Positions 10,123 through 19,689 of a stretch of DNA of 42,849 nucleotides are shown in pieces. The notes beneath the pieces were generated by a model that saw only the letters and a program-made list of their open reading frames with translations, was not told the DNA's origin and ran no database searches. Source of the DNA: Anthoceros angustus (Eukaryota > Streptophyta > Anthocerotopsida > Anthocerotales > Anthocerotaceae); contig VJWM01000354.1 of the NCBI GenBank assembly GCA_010909165.1, positions 1 through 42,849 on the forward strand. Direction: 5' to 3'. Every line of letters begins with the position of its first letter. The first letter of the stretch is position 1. A program made the position numbers and the translations under genes.

Positions 10123-11999
10123 TCAGTCAGAAGCCTCCAAGGCTGCGGCCCCAGATATGATCTCGATGAGCTCTGTGGTGATTTGTGCTTGCCGTGATCT
10201 GCATAAATAGAGAACAATGTTTAGCGCCGAGTCAACCAACGTTCAGTACATTCTAGAGACGCCATCAGTACGATCTACAGCTCAAAGACTGCCGAAACCT
10301 GGATGCAACCATTGCAGGCTCCAACCCAAAGGCGATTACCAACCTGTTATAGCTGAGAGTAAGACGCTCCAGCATTTCACTGGCATTTCTTGAGGAGCTG
10401 TCCATGGCAGACATCCTTGCACCCATCTCGCTTGCAGTATTTTCCAAGATACCGTTGAACAAATGCTGCAAACGTCAAATGCTACAGTCAGACAAACGTT
10501 GATAGCTCGGCTCTGAGAACCTCAAGAGCATGCTCCACGTAACAAGAGCTTTTTAAGGCTTTAGAATTTGAGCTCATGGTTTCAGCCATAAGGCCATTGA
10601 GCAAATGAGACAGGAAGCTCCCTACCGTGGTAAATGTAAGTTCACTTAGATTTTGAAGAACTTCAGCTGTGGACTCCGCACCCTCAATCTCATAACCGTC
10701 CAGATATGCGAGCTTTCCTCCCTCAGATTCCCTGGCTGTCACCTGTACAGAAGACACCAAGACTTCACTTTTACGCACGTCTCATACAAAGAAACTCAGA
10801 TGCCAGGACATTTCCCAACAAGTCACCCACCTCTGGTGAAACCACGGTAGTCATAGTGGGTTGAAATGCTACGACAGAGCGGAATTTGTTGAACACCAAG
10901 CTCAACATGTCATACTCCAAGCTCTTTAAAATCTCATCTGCCATCATCGACACCTGACAAAAAAAATTCAAACACTACTGATTCATTTATGACCACTATA
11001 CCAATACCAGCATCTCGCAATTATATGACAGCACAATGAGTTGAGACCTGGGTGAAACTGAGGTCCACTTTCTGAGTCTCCGAGATAGTAAGAACTATGT
11101 CCTTCTTTGAGTCTCGTGCCAGCTGGGCCCTGCCCTTCTCCCCGATAATAACAAACTTTACCTGTTTCCCTTCCCCTGAAGGCAAGAAGCATTCATTAGG
11201 ACTATGAGCTCTGCTGGTCCAGTACTCGGGCAAGGAGCCTAAACACCTGAGCTGAAAAGGTGTTGATCTTGCGGCCATAACATTACTCAAGACCAGGGAG
11301 AGGATCAGAACCACAGATCATACCCGTCACCAGCCTCTGTAGGGCCCTGCTGAATTTGACGGCCGTCGTATTGATGCCACCGCATAAACCCCGATCGCTT
11401 GTAACGGTGACAATCACGTGCTTGTCGGCGTTGACATCTGAGGACCAGAGTATCAGAATGAGTGACTGACTGACGATCGCTGCGATACGTAGGAGAGATC
11501 CCTGGCAGCTCAAATCTTACCAGGCACATCTCCCAGTGTGACAACAAATGGTTGAGGAATTCCCCGAGAAGCCTCCACCTTCACCTGTACACCGCGAAGC
11601 TTTGAAGCAGCGACCATCTTCATGGCCTTCGTAATTTTCTGGATACTTTTCACACTTTTCATCCTGTTCCTCACTGACACACAAAGCATGTTCAAACCCG
11701 CGACACAGTCAGGAGTTGCCTCATGCCGAAGCTGGAACAATGGAAGACGACATCTTGCAGGATGATACATGATTCTCGTGTACCATGGCGGATCGTGTAA
11801 CGATAAGAGTGAGGAGCAAAACTAGAAGGCGAGAAGACCTACCCACTTGATTGGAGACCATGCGGGTACCAAAAGGAGCTACCTCCCAGCAACTTTCAGA
11901 GAGGGCGCCACGCGCCACAGACCACTTCGTCCGCTCGCAAGCAGAATCCAGCAGAGTAGCGACGCGCAGAACCCCGCGGCGAGCATTGGCCCAAGCCAT
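10123..11999 (-). CDS. ATP3: Mitochondrial F1-ATPase gamma subunit (eight exons)
   Basis: Exons on the minus strand are 11999-11843, 11673-11521, 11437-11324, 11175-11048, 10953-10831, 10742-10626, 10465-10344 and 10198-10123. All junctions are GT-AG and phases agree, giving 990 bases or 329 residues, close to the plant length of ~325. The first ~50 residues are rich in Arg and Ala and lack acidic residues early on, as in a mitochondrial presequence. The mature part starts [20 protein letters not shown], the N-terminal helix of the rotor shaft. [10 protein letters not shown] lies in the Rossmann-like domain. The C-terminal helix includes [20 protein letters not shown] and ends [19 protein letters not shown]. 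The protein is the central rotating stalk of ATP synthase in the inner membrane. It lacks the plastid-type regulatory cysteine insert, which separates it from AtpC of chloroplasts. No frameshift was seen. Confidence 0.95.
10488..10607 (-). pseudogene. Possible relic of a duplicated exon 7 inside intron 6 of the gamma gene
   Basis: Intron 6 (10625-10466) stays open in the frame of exon 6 until a stop near 10488. Its translation [14 protein letters not shown] resembles the start of the true exon 7, [14 protein letters not shown]. At DNA level CATTTGCTCAATGG (10607 downward) matches CATTTGTTCAACGG of exon 7 (10465 downward) at 12 of 14 positions. A later ALEVL resembles ASEML of exon 7. The base triplet before it is TCT and not an AG acceptor, so it is unlikely to be spliced in. 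Chance resemblance is possible. Confidence 0.35.
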
Positions 12000-13190
12000 G
12001 ACAGTTCCACGTCCTCCCGCTTCTAGATGCTGGCGCCACACCGCAAAGCTACTGAGCAAAACAAGTGAGTCGTGAGTGTATCAATCGCTCGTCGATTCCA
12101 TATTCCTCTTCTAGGCTTTTTGTGCTTTAAACCCCGAGCGACCAGCCCGTTTTCGGCTTTTGTAAGACCTTAATGTCTTTAGATTATTTTATATTTATTC
12201 ATTCAATTAAATTATAAAATATAATATATCCTTTCCTTAGAACTATACATCATCAAAATCCGATGCTTGGATGGAGAGAAATATTTCTCATTTCTTTCAA
12301 TCGTCATTTGCTTTTTTTTTTCACTGTAAACTGTAAGTTATACTCACATTTGACATTTGAGTCAAATTTTATATTGTTTAGACAAGTCACGAGGGAATCA
12401 TGTAGTGACCCGTCAAATGACTAATCAAATGAAAATTTGGTCACAATACGAGGAAATGTCCTTAGAGTTCCTTATGAATTGATTAAAAGATTTAAACATG
12501 TTTTCATGGAGAATTTAGCGTGGTCATCCCGGTCATTCCAGAATATCACCTTGTTTCCTCCATAAAAACATGAAAATATCTATCTATCTAGTAAAAGAGG
12601 TAAAAAAATATATAATATAGAAATAATAAAAATGAAAGCTGCTCGTCAAAGCTACTACGTCAATTGCATGTTTGGACTAAGAGTGGTCGCATACACGCAT
12701 CTCTTAGTTTAGAAGCTGCAATTATTAGAGAGAAATTGCTCAGAGGGGAACTCTTGAAGATGTTTGATTTCATGGAATTCCAAAGATAGCAGTTGCTAAG
12801 ATTTGGCGAGCCTACATAATTTACTTGGAACTTAGAAATCATTCCTTGCAAAACACTATGGAAAGTGCTTCACGGAGAGCTAGATGTGAAAGCTTTGTCT
12901 CAAGTCTAGGGAGTAGCCATAAGGGTGTTGATAGTTAGACTCTATGTAAGTAAAGGGCAGTATAGCCTCAATTTCAATTTCAATTTCAAAGAGAGAATCT
13001 CGTACAAAAAGACCTCGCTCAAGGAAAGTCGGTTCACCCAAATACTGGGACGATTACATAAAAAAAGAAAAAAAAAAAGAGCCTATTGTGTTGCTTGCAA
13101 AACAACCTCTATTGATACTCTTTACACTTGTAGTTGGATCTTCCTCCAAATGATCTTCCAGTTTGGAGTAAGATCGATGTGATCCTAAGG
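12000..13190. other. AT-rich spacer upstream of the gamma gene
   Basis: The part next to 12000 should hold the gamma-gene promoter and 5' leader. Beyond 12170 it is strongly AT-rich, with A/T runs (12310, 13060) and no credible coding frame. Confidence 0.5.
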
Positions 13191-13561
13191 TACATGCTAC
13201 TTAGCACGTGTCACCCTGTGATTGTCTAGCTAGCACGTGTCACGTTGTGTGGGACAATAAACCTATTATATATTTTATTAAATTTTATACTATTAAATTC
13301 CAACCTATAGTTGTTTACTTTAAAATTGGGTGGTCTTGCGCATATGAAATTGTTGATTATTTAATTAATACTTATAGAGCATTGTATATACCCAGGGCAC
13401 CGTTCATAATCCTAGATGAATGCTAGTTGGTAGTTGTAACCGTTTTCATGTAGCTAGGACATATTGCTTGTTTCCCTCAACCTTTTTGTGATATCTACAT
13501 ATATATCTTTGCCCACGGTGTCATGGGTTGCTCAATCTGCTATGAACCTATAAACGGAACA
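13190..13561 (+). mobile_element. Probable 5' LTR of copia A
   Basis: The right edge is fixed by the primer-binding site that starts at 13562, directly after a terminal CA. A TATA-like TTGTATATACCC lies at 13380-13391. The left edge is uncertain because no 3' partner LTR could be found. Two copies of AGCACGTGTCAC about 30 bp apart (13202, 13232) each hold a CACGTG G-box. Confidence 0.5.
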
Positions 13562-13573
13562 TGGTATCGAGCC
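13562..13573 (+). promoter_or_regulatory. Primer-binding site of copia A
   Basis: TGGTATCGAGCC is a one-base-off version of the initiator-tRNA-Met complement TGGTATCAGAGC used by plant copia elements. It abuts a terminal CA and is followed by the leader and gag in the right order. Confidence 0.7.
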
Positions 13574-13683
13574 ACAGCAGATCGCTTTTATTCTATGCAT
13601 AATGATTTGCTTCTTTGGTGTGTTTGTAAAATTGCTTGTTTTTCTAATGGCAATTTGTCTCAAACCCTAGCACACAAGGCAAG

Positions 13684-14109
13684 ATGCCTCGCAGGCAGAT
13701 CTGCGAGCAATCTTGGCCAGATCTTGATAAGGGAAAAGGAAGACTCTATTCTGAGCCTGACTTTGAGAAGCTATATTATAAGAAGGCAGCATCTGCTGCC
13801 GAAATCGAAGACAGAGCCCGGTTTCTTGGCGCATTTCTTGACTCACAAGCATCTGCAGCAAACAACCGTGCATCGACATCGATCCACGGGACATTCAAGC
13901 GTTCAACCAAACTCTCACATCGAAATCGAGAACCGTCGAAATTTTTCTGGAACATCGCTATTCTTAACTCAATCCTGAATATCAAGAGCATTGTTCTGGA
14001 ATACACATCTCGAATAGATTCTGTTCTAATTAGGCAGGAGCAACTTGAAAGGCTGAGAATTTCAGACCTCATGACGATGGCAAAGCAAGAGGCGACATTA
14101 GCGGTCTGA
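13684..14109 (+). CDS. Extra ORF between PBS and gag of copia A, function unknown
   Basis: This is a 141-codon ORF starting 110 bp after the primer-binding site and ending 47 bp before the gag ATG. The product is charged (KGKGRLYSEPDFEKLYYKK early, EQLERLRISDLMTM late). It has no zinc knuckle and no membrane segment. The middle can form helices, and the end resembles a short coiled coil. I do not recognise it. Copia elements usually go straight from leader to Gag, so it may be an accessory protein or an upstream reading frame. An overlapping frame (13523-13978) seems to be a shadow. Confidence 0.45.
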   Translation: MPRRQICEQSWPDLDKGKGRLYSEPDFEKLYYKKAASAAEIEDRARFLGAFLDSQASAANNRASTSIHGTFKRSTKLSHRNREPSKFFWNIAILNSILNIKSIVLEYTSRIDSVLIRQEQLERLRISDLMTMAKQEATLAV

Positions 14110-14156
14110 GCAAACCTTGCTTCTCAAACTAATTTGTTCTCGGCTCTGCAGGCATC

Positions 14157-14890
14157 ATGTCAGGATCAACTAATCCTGACTCAGGATCAGACCGGTTGCA
14201 AGATAAGGACCGGCTGACTCCGAGTAATTTCGATGCCTGGAGCTTTAGGGTGCGCTGCATCCTTGAGGAGAAATTGCTGATGGAAGTGGTTGATGGCACT
14301 GTTCCCAAAAAGGTGAGATTACGCGCCACATTCCGTTGGTTGAGGTGACTGGTCAGCCATCTGGAACCATGACACCGAACAGGGTAAATCAAGTACCCTG
14401 GACAAGAAAAGATGAGCTTGAGTGGACATACAAAGACAAGAAGGCACGTACCATCTTGGTGGCCTCTGTCTCGCAGGAAATGATTCCTCATATAAAGTTG
14501 ACGCAGTCTTCAAACGAGGTCTGGTCACTGTTATCAGAAACCTATGAGTCGAAGGATATGATAAGCGAGGCTGCAACCTACAATTCGGACACTTATGAGG
14601 CGATTGTTGAGAGTCATGTTGCTAAGTTTAGGGCTGCTAGAGCCAAACTAGCTTCTTGCGGAGTGATCACAGCTGAGTCTAGAGCAGCAGTACAATTATT
14701 GCTCTCTCTCCCACCAAGCTTTGAACAGTTCAGTGCTAGCATCCAAACATCAGCAGTTGTCACCCCTGCTACAGCAACTACTCCTTCCTCATCTAATCTT
14801 ACTGTTCAGAAGGTCGTAGCAGCCCTTTTACAGTTTGAAGCAAACAGAAAGCATATGAAAGGAGGTAGTTCTTACCGTCACATAGGCAGT
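14157..14890 (+). pseudogene. gag: Copia A gag (UBN2-type), frameshifted
   Basis: The start MSGSTNPDSGSD leads into LTPSNFDAWSFRVRCILEEK, the usual N-terminal block of copia Gag (the W of the YxxW motif and the ILxxK helix). The frame is lost near 14310 and resumes at 14336 with DKKARTILVASVSQEMIPHI, then AKFRAARAKLASCGV and LLSLPPSFEQF, the standard UBN2 order. A run of G and R codons near 14925 precedes a damaged CCHC knuckle (about 15025-15060). The protein would package element RNA into virus-like particles. Frameshifts show that this copy is dead or mis-sequenced. Confidence 0.8.
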
Positions 14891-15029
14891 GATCGCCCTC
14901 TTCTCCGAGAGGTAGAGGGCGTGGGGAGAGGTAGAGGCGGAGGGGCTTTGGGAGGTAGAGGTTTCACCTTCTACCTGCTAGTTCACATCCCAATTCCAAT
15001 TCCTCGTCTACCACCAAATCGAAATTGTA

Positions 15030-17063
15030 ACTCTGCGGCAAACTTCGGATAAAAGGCGTCGTAAAGAATCGAGATGAAGGTGCTAAAGGCAAACATCCTG
15101 AGGCACACCTCGAGCCTCCACTCCGGGGCGCTGTTGCGTGCCTTACCTCATCTAGAAAGGGCTCGAGATGGTATCGGGCGGTGGAGCTTGAACCATATGT
15201 GTTCTAGGAGAAAGTCCTTCATTACGTATGAAGCTTTTCCGACATGTCACCAGACAGCTGTTGTGTTAGGTGACAACTCGACAATTCCAATAAAAGGAAC
15301 AGGCACAATACATGTTACCTTATAGGATGGTAGTTTTCTGCTTTTGGAGAATGCTTTACATGTTCCTGCCATTACCAAGAATCTTGTTAGTACAATGGCA
15401 CTTGGGAAAACTAACAATAGAATTACATTCGAAGAAGTGGAGTGTACCATTTATAGGTGGCGACCTTGATCATCATTGCTCGTGGAAACCACGATTGATC
15501 TCTGCTGGATTTTGTCTCGGACTTGCCATCGAGTTTTACGCACACCGCCACCGGCGAATGTTATCAAGCAACCTTCAAATGCCTTTAAGTGGCATTGTAG
15601 ACTTGGACACCCGAATATCAAAGCTATGAGGTGACTGTTGAAGGAGAAAATGGTAACAGGTTTTATTGAGAGTGAGTTACATGATCTTGACTTGTGTGTT
15701 GCCTGTGTCCATGGCAAACAGTTTAAGTCACACTTTGGCAGCGGAAATCCACGTAAAGCTACAGAACTGCTGGATCTGGTTCATACCGATATTTGTGGAC
15801 CAATGTCAGTTACTTCATGGGGAGGAGCTCGGTATTTCATTGTATTTGAAGATGACAGATCCCACTTCACTGTCACTGAGCTCCTTCGTCACAAGAGTGA
15901 GGTGTTCTCGACTTTAAGCGTTATCGGCATATCGCGACAAAGCAGGCTTTAAGCTTAAGTGTATACGTCGGACAATGGGAAGGAGTACCTTTCCAATGCT
16001 TTTCAAAATCTTGTCGGAGAAGGGATTACCGGTTGACAATCCCGTATCATTCTGACATGAATGGGCGTGCCAAACGCCGCCACGAGACTATTCAAGATGC
16101 TGCAAGGTCACTTCTTTATCAAGGGAGGCTGCCAATACGCTCGCGTGTATCCTGTAGCCACTTACTTGCGAGAATAGGTCACCGCTTTTCCTTGCTGTGG
16201 TATCACACCTTTTGAAGCCTGGACAGGAAGCAAACCCGATTTGTCACATCTTAGAGTCTTTGGCGACGCATATTCGCACATTCTCGATCGCCTACGCTAT
16301 AAGTTTTCTTTTAAGTCTAAAAGACACATCTTCATAGGATACACCTGTATTCATGGCTACAAATTGTTCGAACTGTCACAAGGAAGGTGATCCATGCAAG
16401 GGCATTGCGTTTGATGAGCGTCTTGTCTTGTCTGCCTTCACACTCCTTTAGTGACTTTCTCGACGAAGAAACTGTTGAACTTGAGCACTCTGTAGATGCA
16501 GGGGAGGAACCACAAGATATCGTTAGTTTTCCCGACATAGACCCTTCCGATTCAAGATAAGATCCCGCAGCCGCCTTATCGCTAATCCAGACTGCCAACC
16601 CCGCCACCGATGAGGTCATATGGAGATGATCGGCCTCCTTGCTCCCACATGATCGGTCGGATGTTGATGATGATCCGCCTACATCCCGTTACATGATGAG
16701 TCAGTCTGTGGATGACCCTGGAGTATGTTATTCTGCCTCACCAAACCCCCAGGCGCCTACACGACCGAGACCACCGTAAGGGAGAGCCTCCTTGAGTGAA
16801 GATTTCAAGAAAGTACCTCGTCCCCATGGTTACGGCTCGATGAGGTGGTTGTCGACATGGTGAATCTTTCTATCAATCAGTGCTATGAGCCTTCTACCTA
16901 TCTTGAGGCCATTAGCGGACAAGATGCCACACTCGAAAGCTATATACGGAGTATGACTCCCTTATACAAAACAATACGTGGGAGCTCTGTCCTCCGCCTG
17001 TGGGGAGGAAGATAGTTACCTCAAAATGGGTGTTTAAACTCAAATACAAAGCTGATGGAAGCA
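15030..17063 (+). pseudogene. pol: Copia A pol, 5' part: protease, integrase and start of reverse transcriptase
   Basis: In shifting frames, the order is: protease tail (DNSTIPIKGTGTIHV, ~15270-15318, then LLENALHVPAITKNLVST), integrase HHCC region (WHCRLGHPNIKAMR ~15590, LCVACVHGKQ ~15690), integrase core (DLVHTDICGPMSV ~15775, RSDNGKEYLSNAFQ ~15970 and an NGRAKRRHETIQ version of the third motif), the GKS/W tail block (PFEAWTGSKPDLSHLRVFG ~16210), then the RT entry WVFKLKYKADGS (about 17023-17060). Many stops and frameshifts interrupt it. It stops at 17063, where a 20.3-kb insertion begins, and resumes at 37335. Confidence 0.85.
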
Positions 17064-17222
17064 TGAGAATTTACGGAGAGTAGTTTGGTGCAACAAAACT
17101 TGATACAAAACAATAAATTGAATACAAAATTGTATGTGTATACTGTTTAAATACTAAACTCTGAAACGTTCACTTAATGAAACCCTAAGTTCTTTATCCT
17201 AATGTTGGCTTTATTTCCAACA
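17064..17222 (-). repeat. Left (3') LTR of the 20.3-kb element
   Basis: It is 159 bp with TG...CA ends. It is nearly identical to the right LTR, sharing TGAGAATTTACGGAGAGTAG, which the two internal copies do not have. Confidence 0.85.
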
Positions 17223-17234
17223 CTCCTCTAAAGC
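17223..17234 (-). promoter_or_regulatory. Polypurine tract of the 20.3-kb element
   Basis: On the minus strand, CTTTAGAGGAG directly precedes the LTR start TGTTGG. This is the expected place for plus-strand DNA priming. The same tract follows each of the LTR copies at 17951 and 18668. Confidence 0.7.
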
Positions 17235-17794
17235 AACTTTAGGCATTTAACGCATTTCCACGAATGCGTGTATTCAAACCCATCACGAGCAGGATCCTCC
17301 ACACGCGGCGTAACCCAAACCCAAGCGTAAAACCCCTTACCCAAACGACGGACTACGCCCCTCGCAAGCGTGTCCGCCGCCAACATCTCCCTCGCCTACG
17401 GCTGCGATCAAGCTTAACTTCCACGCCGCCATCGCCACAGATGCGTATGGCAAAGTCTATGTCGGAGAAGACGCCGGAGAAATAGGGCGCCGCCACGAGC
17501 AGTGGAGAGAGCCTCCTTACAGGAGTGAAGATTTCAAGAAAGTACCTCGTCCCCATGGTTCTGGCTCTGATGAGGTAGTTGTCGACATGGTGAATCTTTC
17601 TATCAATCCAGGCTATGAGCCTTCTACCGCTGAGGCCATTAGCGGACAAGATGCCACACACTGGAAAGCGGCTATACAGTCGGAGTATGACTCCCTTATA
17701 CAAAACAATACGTGGGAGCTCGTCCTCCGCCTGTGGGGAGGAAGATAGTTACCTCAAAATGGGTGTTTAAACTCAAATACAAAGCTGATGGAAG

Positions 17795-17951
17795 CATGAG
17801 AATTTCACAGAGTAGTTTGGTGCAACAAAACTTGATACAAAACAATAAATTGAATACAAATTGTATGTATCTTGTTTAAATACTAAACTCCTAAACGGTT
17901 CAATTTTAATGAAACCCTAAGTTCTTTATCCTAATGGCTTTATTTCCAACA
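17795..17951 (-). repeat. Second LTR copy (in tandem unit 2)
   Basis: This 157-bp copy of the 160-bp LTR carries several small deletions and is preceded by the same GATGGAAGCA host codons as the left terminus. It is a product of the junction duplication and not an independent insertion. Confidence 0.8.
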
Positions 17952-18511
17952 CTCCTCTAAAGCAACTTTAGGCATTTAACGTGCATTTCCACACGGTATT
18001 CAAACCCATCACGAGCAGGATCCCTCCACACGCAATCCAAACCCAAGCGTAAAACCCTTACCCAAACGACGGACTACGCCCCTCGCAAGTGTCCGCCGCC
18101 AACATCTCCCTCGCCTACGCTGCGATCAAGCTTAACTTCCACGCCCCGCCGCACGCCAGATGCACGTAAGATGGCAAGTCTATGTCGGAGAAGACGCCAT
18201 GAGAAATAGGGCACGGCCGCGACACAAGATCGGGAGAGGAGGAGATCCAGGAAAATCATGCGATGGCTCAAAATGTGGGTCATTGGAGGAGCTTGCCAGT
18301 TCATGAACAGCTGCCCAATCAACCTGGACCTGCTCCACGGACCAGCACCTCGAGAAGAGGGACCCGCACTCAAGAATTCTCGCTTTGGCTTGCGCCGCCC
18401 TAGTCAGTGCTTAGCTACCGGCTGTGATGTGGGGAGCTCTCCCTCCTGTGGGGAGGAAGATAGTTACCTCAAAATGGGTGTTTAAACTCAAATACAAAAG
18501 CGATGGAAGCA

Positions 18512-18668
18512 TGAGAATTTCACGGAGAGTAGTTTGGTGCAACAAAACTTGATACAAAACAATAAATTGAATACAAAATTGTATGTGTATCTTGTTTAAA
18601 TACTAAACTAAAACGGTTCATAATGAAACCCTAAGTTCTTTATCCTAATGTTGGCTTTATTTCCAACA
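18512..18668 (-). repeat. Third LTR copy (in tandem unit 3)
   Basis: This 157-bp copy, also preceded by GATGGAAGCA, shares TTTCACGGAGAG-type sequence with the second copy. That groups copies 2 and 3 together, apart from the two termini. Confidence 0.8.
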
Positions 18669-18711
18669 CTCCTCTAAAGCAACTTTAGGCATTTAACGTG
18701 CATTTCCACAC

Positions 18712-19512
18712 GTGTGTATTCAAACCCATCACGGAACGGGATCCCTCCACACAGAACGGCGTAACCCAAACCCAAGCGTAAAACCCCTTACGCAAACGAC
18801 GGACTACGTCCTCGCGCAAGTGTCTGCCGCCGCCAACATCTCCCTCGCCTACCTGGCTGCGATCAAGCTTAACTTCTACGCCCGCCATCGCCTCACAGAG
18901 ATGCAGACGCGCAGTGGCAAAGTCTATGTCGCATCGGAGAAGACGCCACGGAGAAATAGGGCACGGCCGTCGCCGAGCACAGCATCGGGAGAGGAGGAGA
19001 TCCAGGGAAAACTGCGATGGCTCAAATGTGGGTCATTGGAGGAGCTTGCACAGTTCATGAACAGCTGCCCAATCAACCTGGACCTTCCACGGACAGCCGC
19101 ACCTCGAGAAGAGGGACCCGCACCCGACTTCGCTTCTCGGAGTTTGACCGCTAGTCGCGGTGCGTTTAATACCGGCAGGATCGGTGGAGCATATCCGCGG
19201 AGAAATAGGGCACGGCCGTCGCCGACACGGCATCGGGAGAGGAGGAGATCCAGGAAACTGCGATGGCTCAAAATGTGGGTCATTGGAGGAGCTTGCACAG
19301 TTCATGAACAGCTGCCCAATCAACCCTGGACCTGTTCCACGGACAGCCCAGGCACCTCGAGAAGAGGGACCCGCACCCGACTTCGCTTCTCGGAGTTTGA
19401 CCGCTAGTCGCGGTGCGTTTAATACCGGCAGGATCGGTGGAGCATATCCATATTTCTTTGGAGAAGGGCCTGCGCCAGTTGATGACGAAGAGCAGGATGT
19501 GAAGCCATCTTA
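18712..19512 (+). CDS. Unrecognised plus-strand ORF beside the 3' LTR, internally duplicated
   Basis: Open from 18712, it reads TEMQTRSGKVYVASEKTPRR, then GEEEIQ and SLEELAQFMNSCPINLDL. After a frameshift the reading ends GGAYPYFFGEGPAPVDDEEQDVKPS at a stop near 19510-19512. Shorter, broken versions of the front half occur after the LTR copies in tandem units 1 and 2 (about 17264 and 18000). It is antisense to the LTR element's own direction. A basic patch (RRNRARPSP) and an acidic end are visible, with no known domain. It might be a captured gene fragment or an antisense accessory ORF. Confidence 0.35.
18945..19450 (+). repeat. ~245-bp direct repeat inside the plus-strand ORF
   Basis: GGAGAAATAGGGCACGGCCG occurs at about 18951 and 19198. 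It is followed in both by the same ~240 bp, ending TACCGGCAGGATCGGTGGAG (about 19169 and 19422). The copies differ by small indels that shift the frame. Confidence 0.8.
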
Positions 19513-19689
19513 ATAGGGGGCACCGTACTGCAGGAAGATTAAGTACTAAGGTAAGCTTCATCCTTCGTGGCAGACAGATTGTTGCTCCTCTGTTTCCTCA
19601 TGGATCGACACCGATCCGACCTAATCGTGTGCGTAAGTGGCATTATATGTGTCTCAAGATGTCGAAGGCACCACTCAACAACACCTAGG

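Larger units (their letters stand above)
16782..18700. repeat. Tandem triplication spanning the left insertion junction
   Basis: Unit 1 starts at 16782 and unit 2 at 17507 (GAGAGCCTCC), a period of about 725 bp. A third, shortened unit starts near 18430. Each unit has the end of the copia A integrase/RT segment, the RT entry codons ending GATGGAAGCA, then the 160-bp LTR, then DNA from inside the insertion. Because the host/LTR junction is itself copied, the duplication happened after the insertion. The copies differ by many 1-10-base indels. Confidence 0.8.

Noticed and set aside
10123-11999. Plastid-type ATP synthase gamma (AtpC)
   Set aside because: Sequence and length follow the mitochondrial gamma subunit, and the regulatory cysteine insert of the plastid form is absent.
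17795-18668. Independent LTR insertions at 17795 and 18512
   Set aside because: Each is preceded by the same host codons GATGGAAGCA and followed by the same interior DNA, which fits junction duplication.
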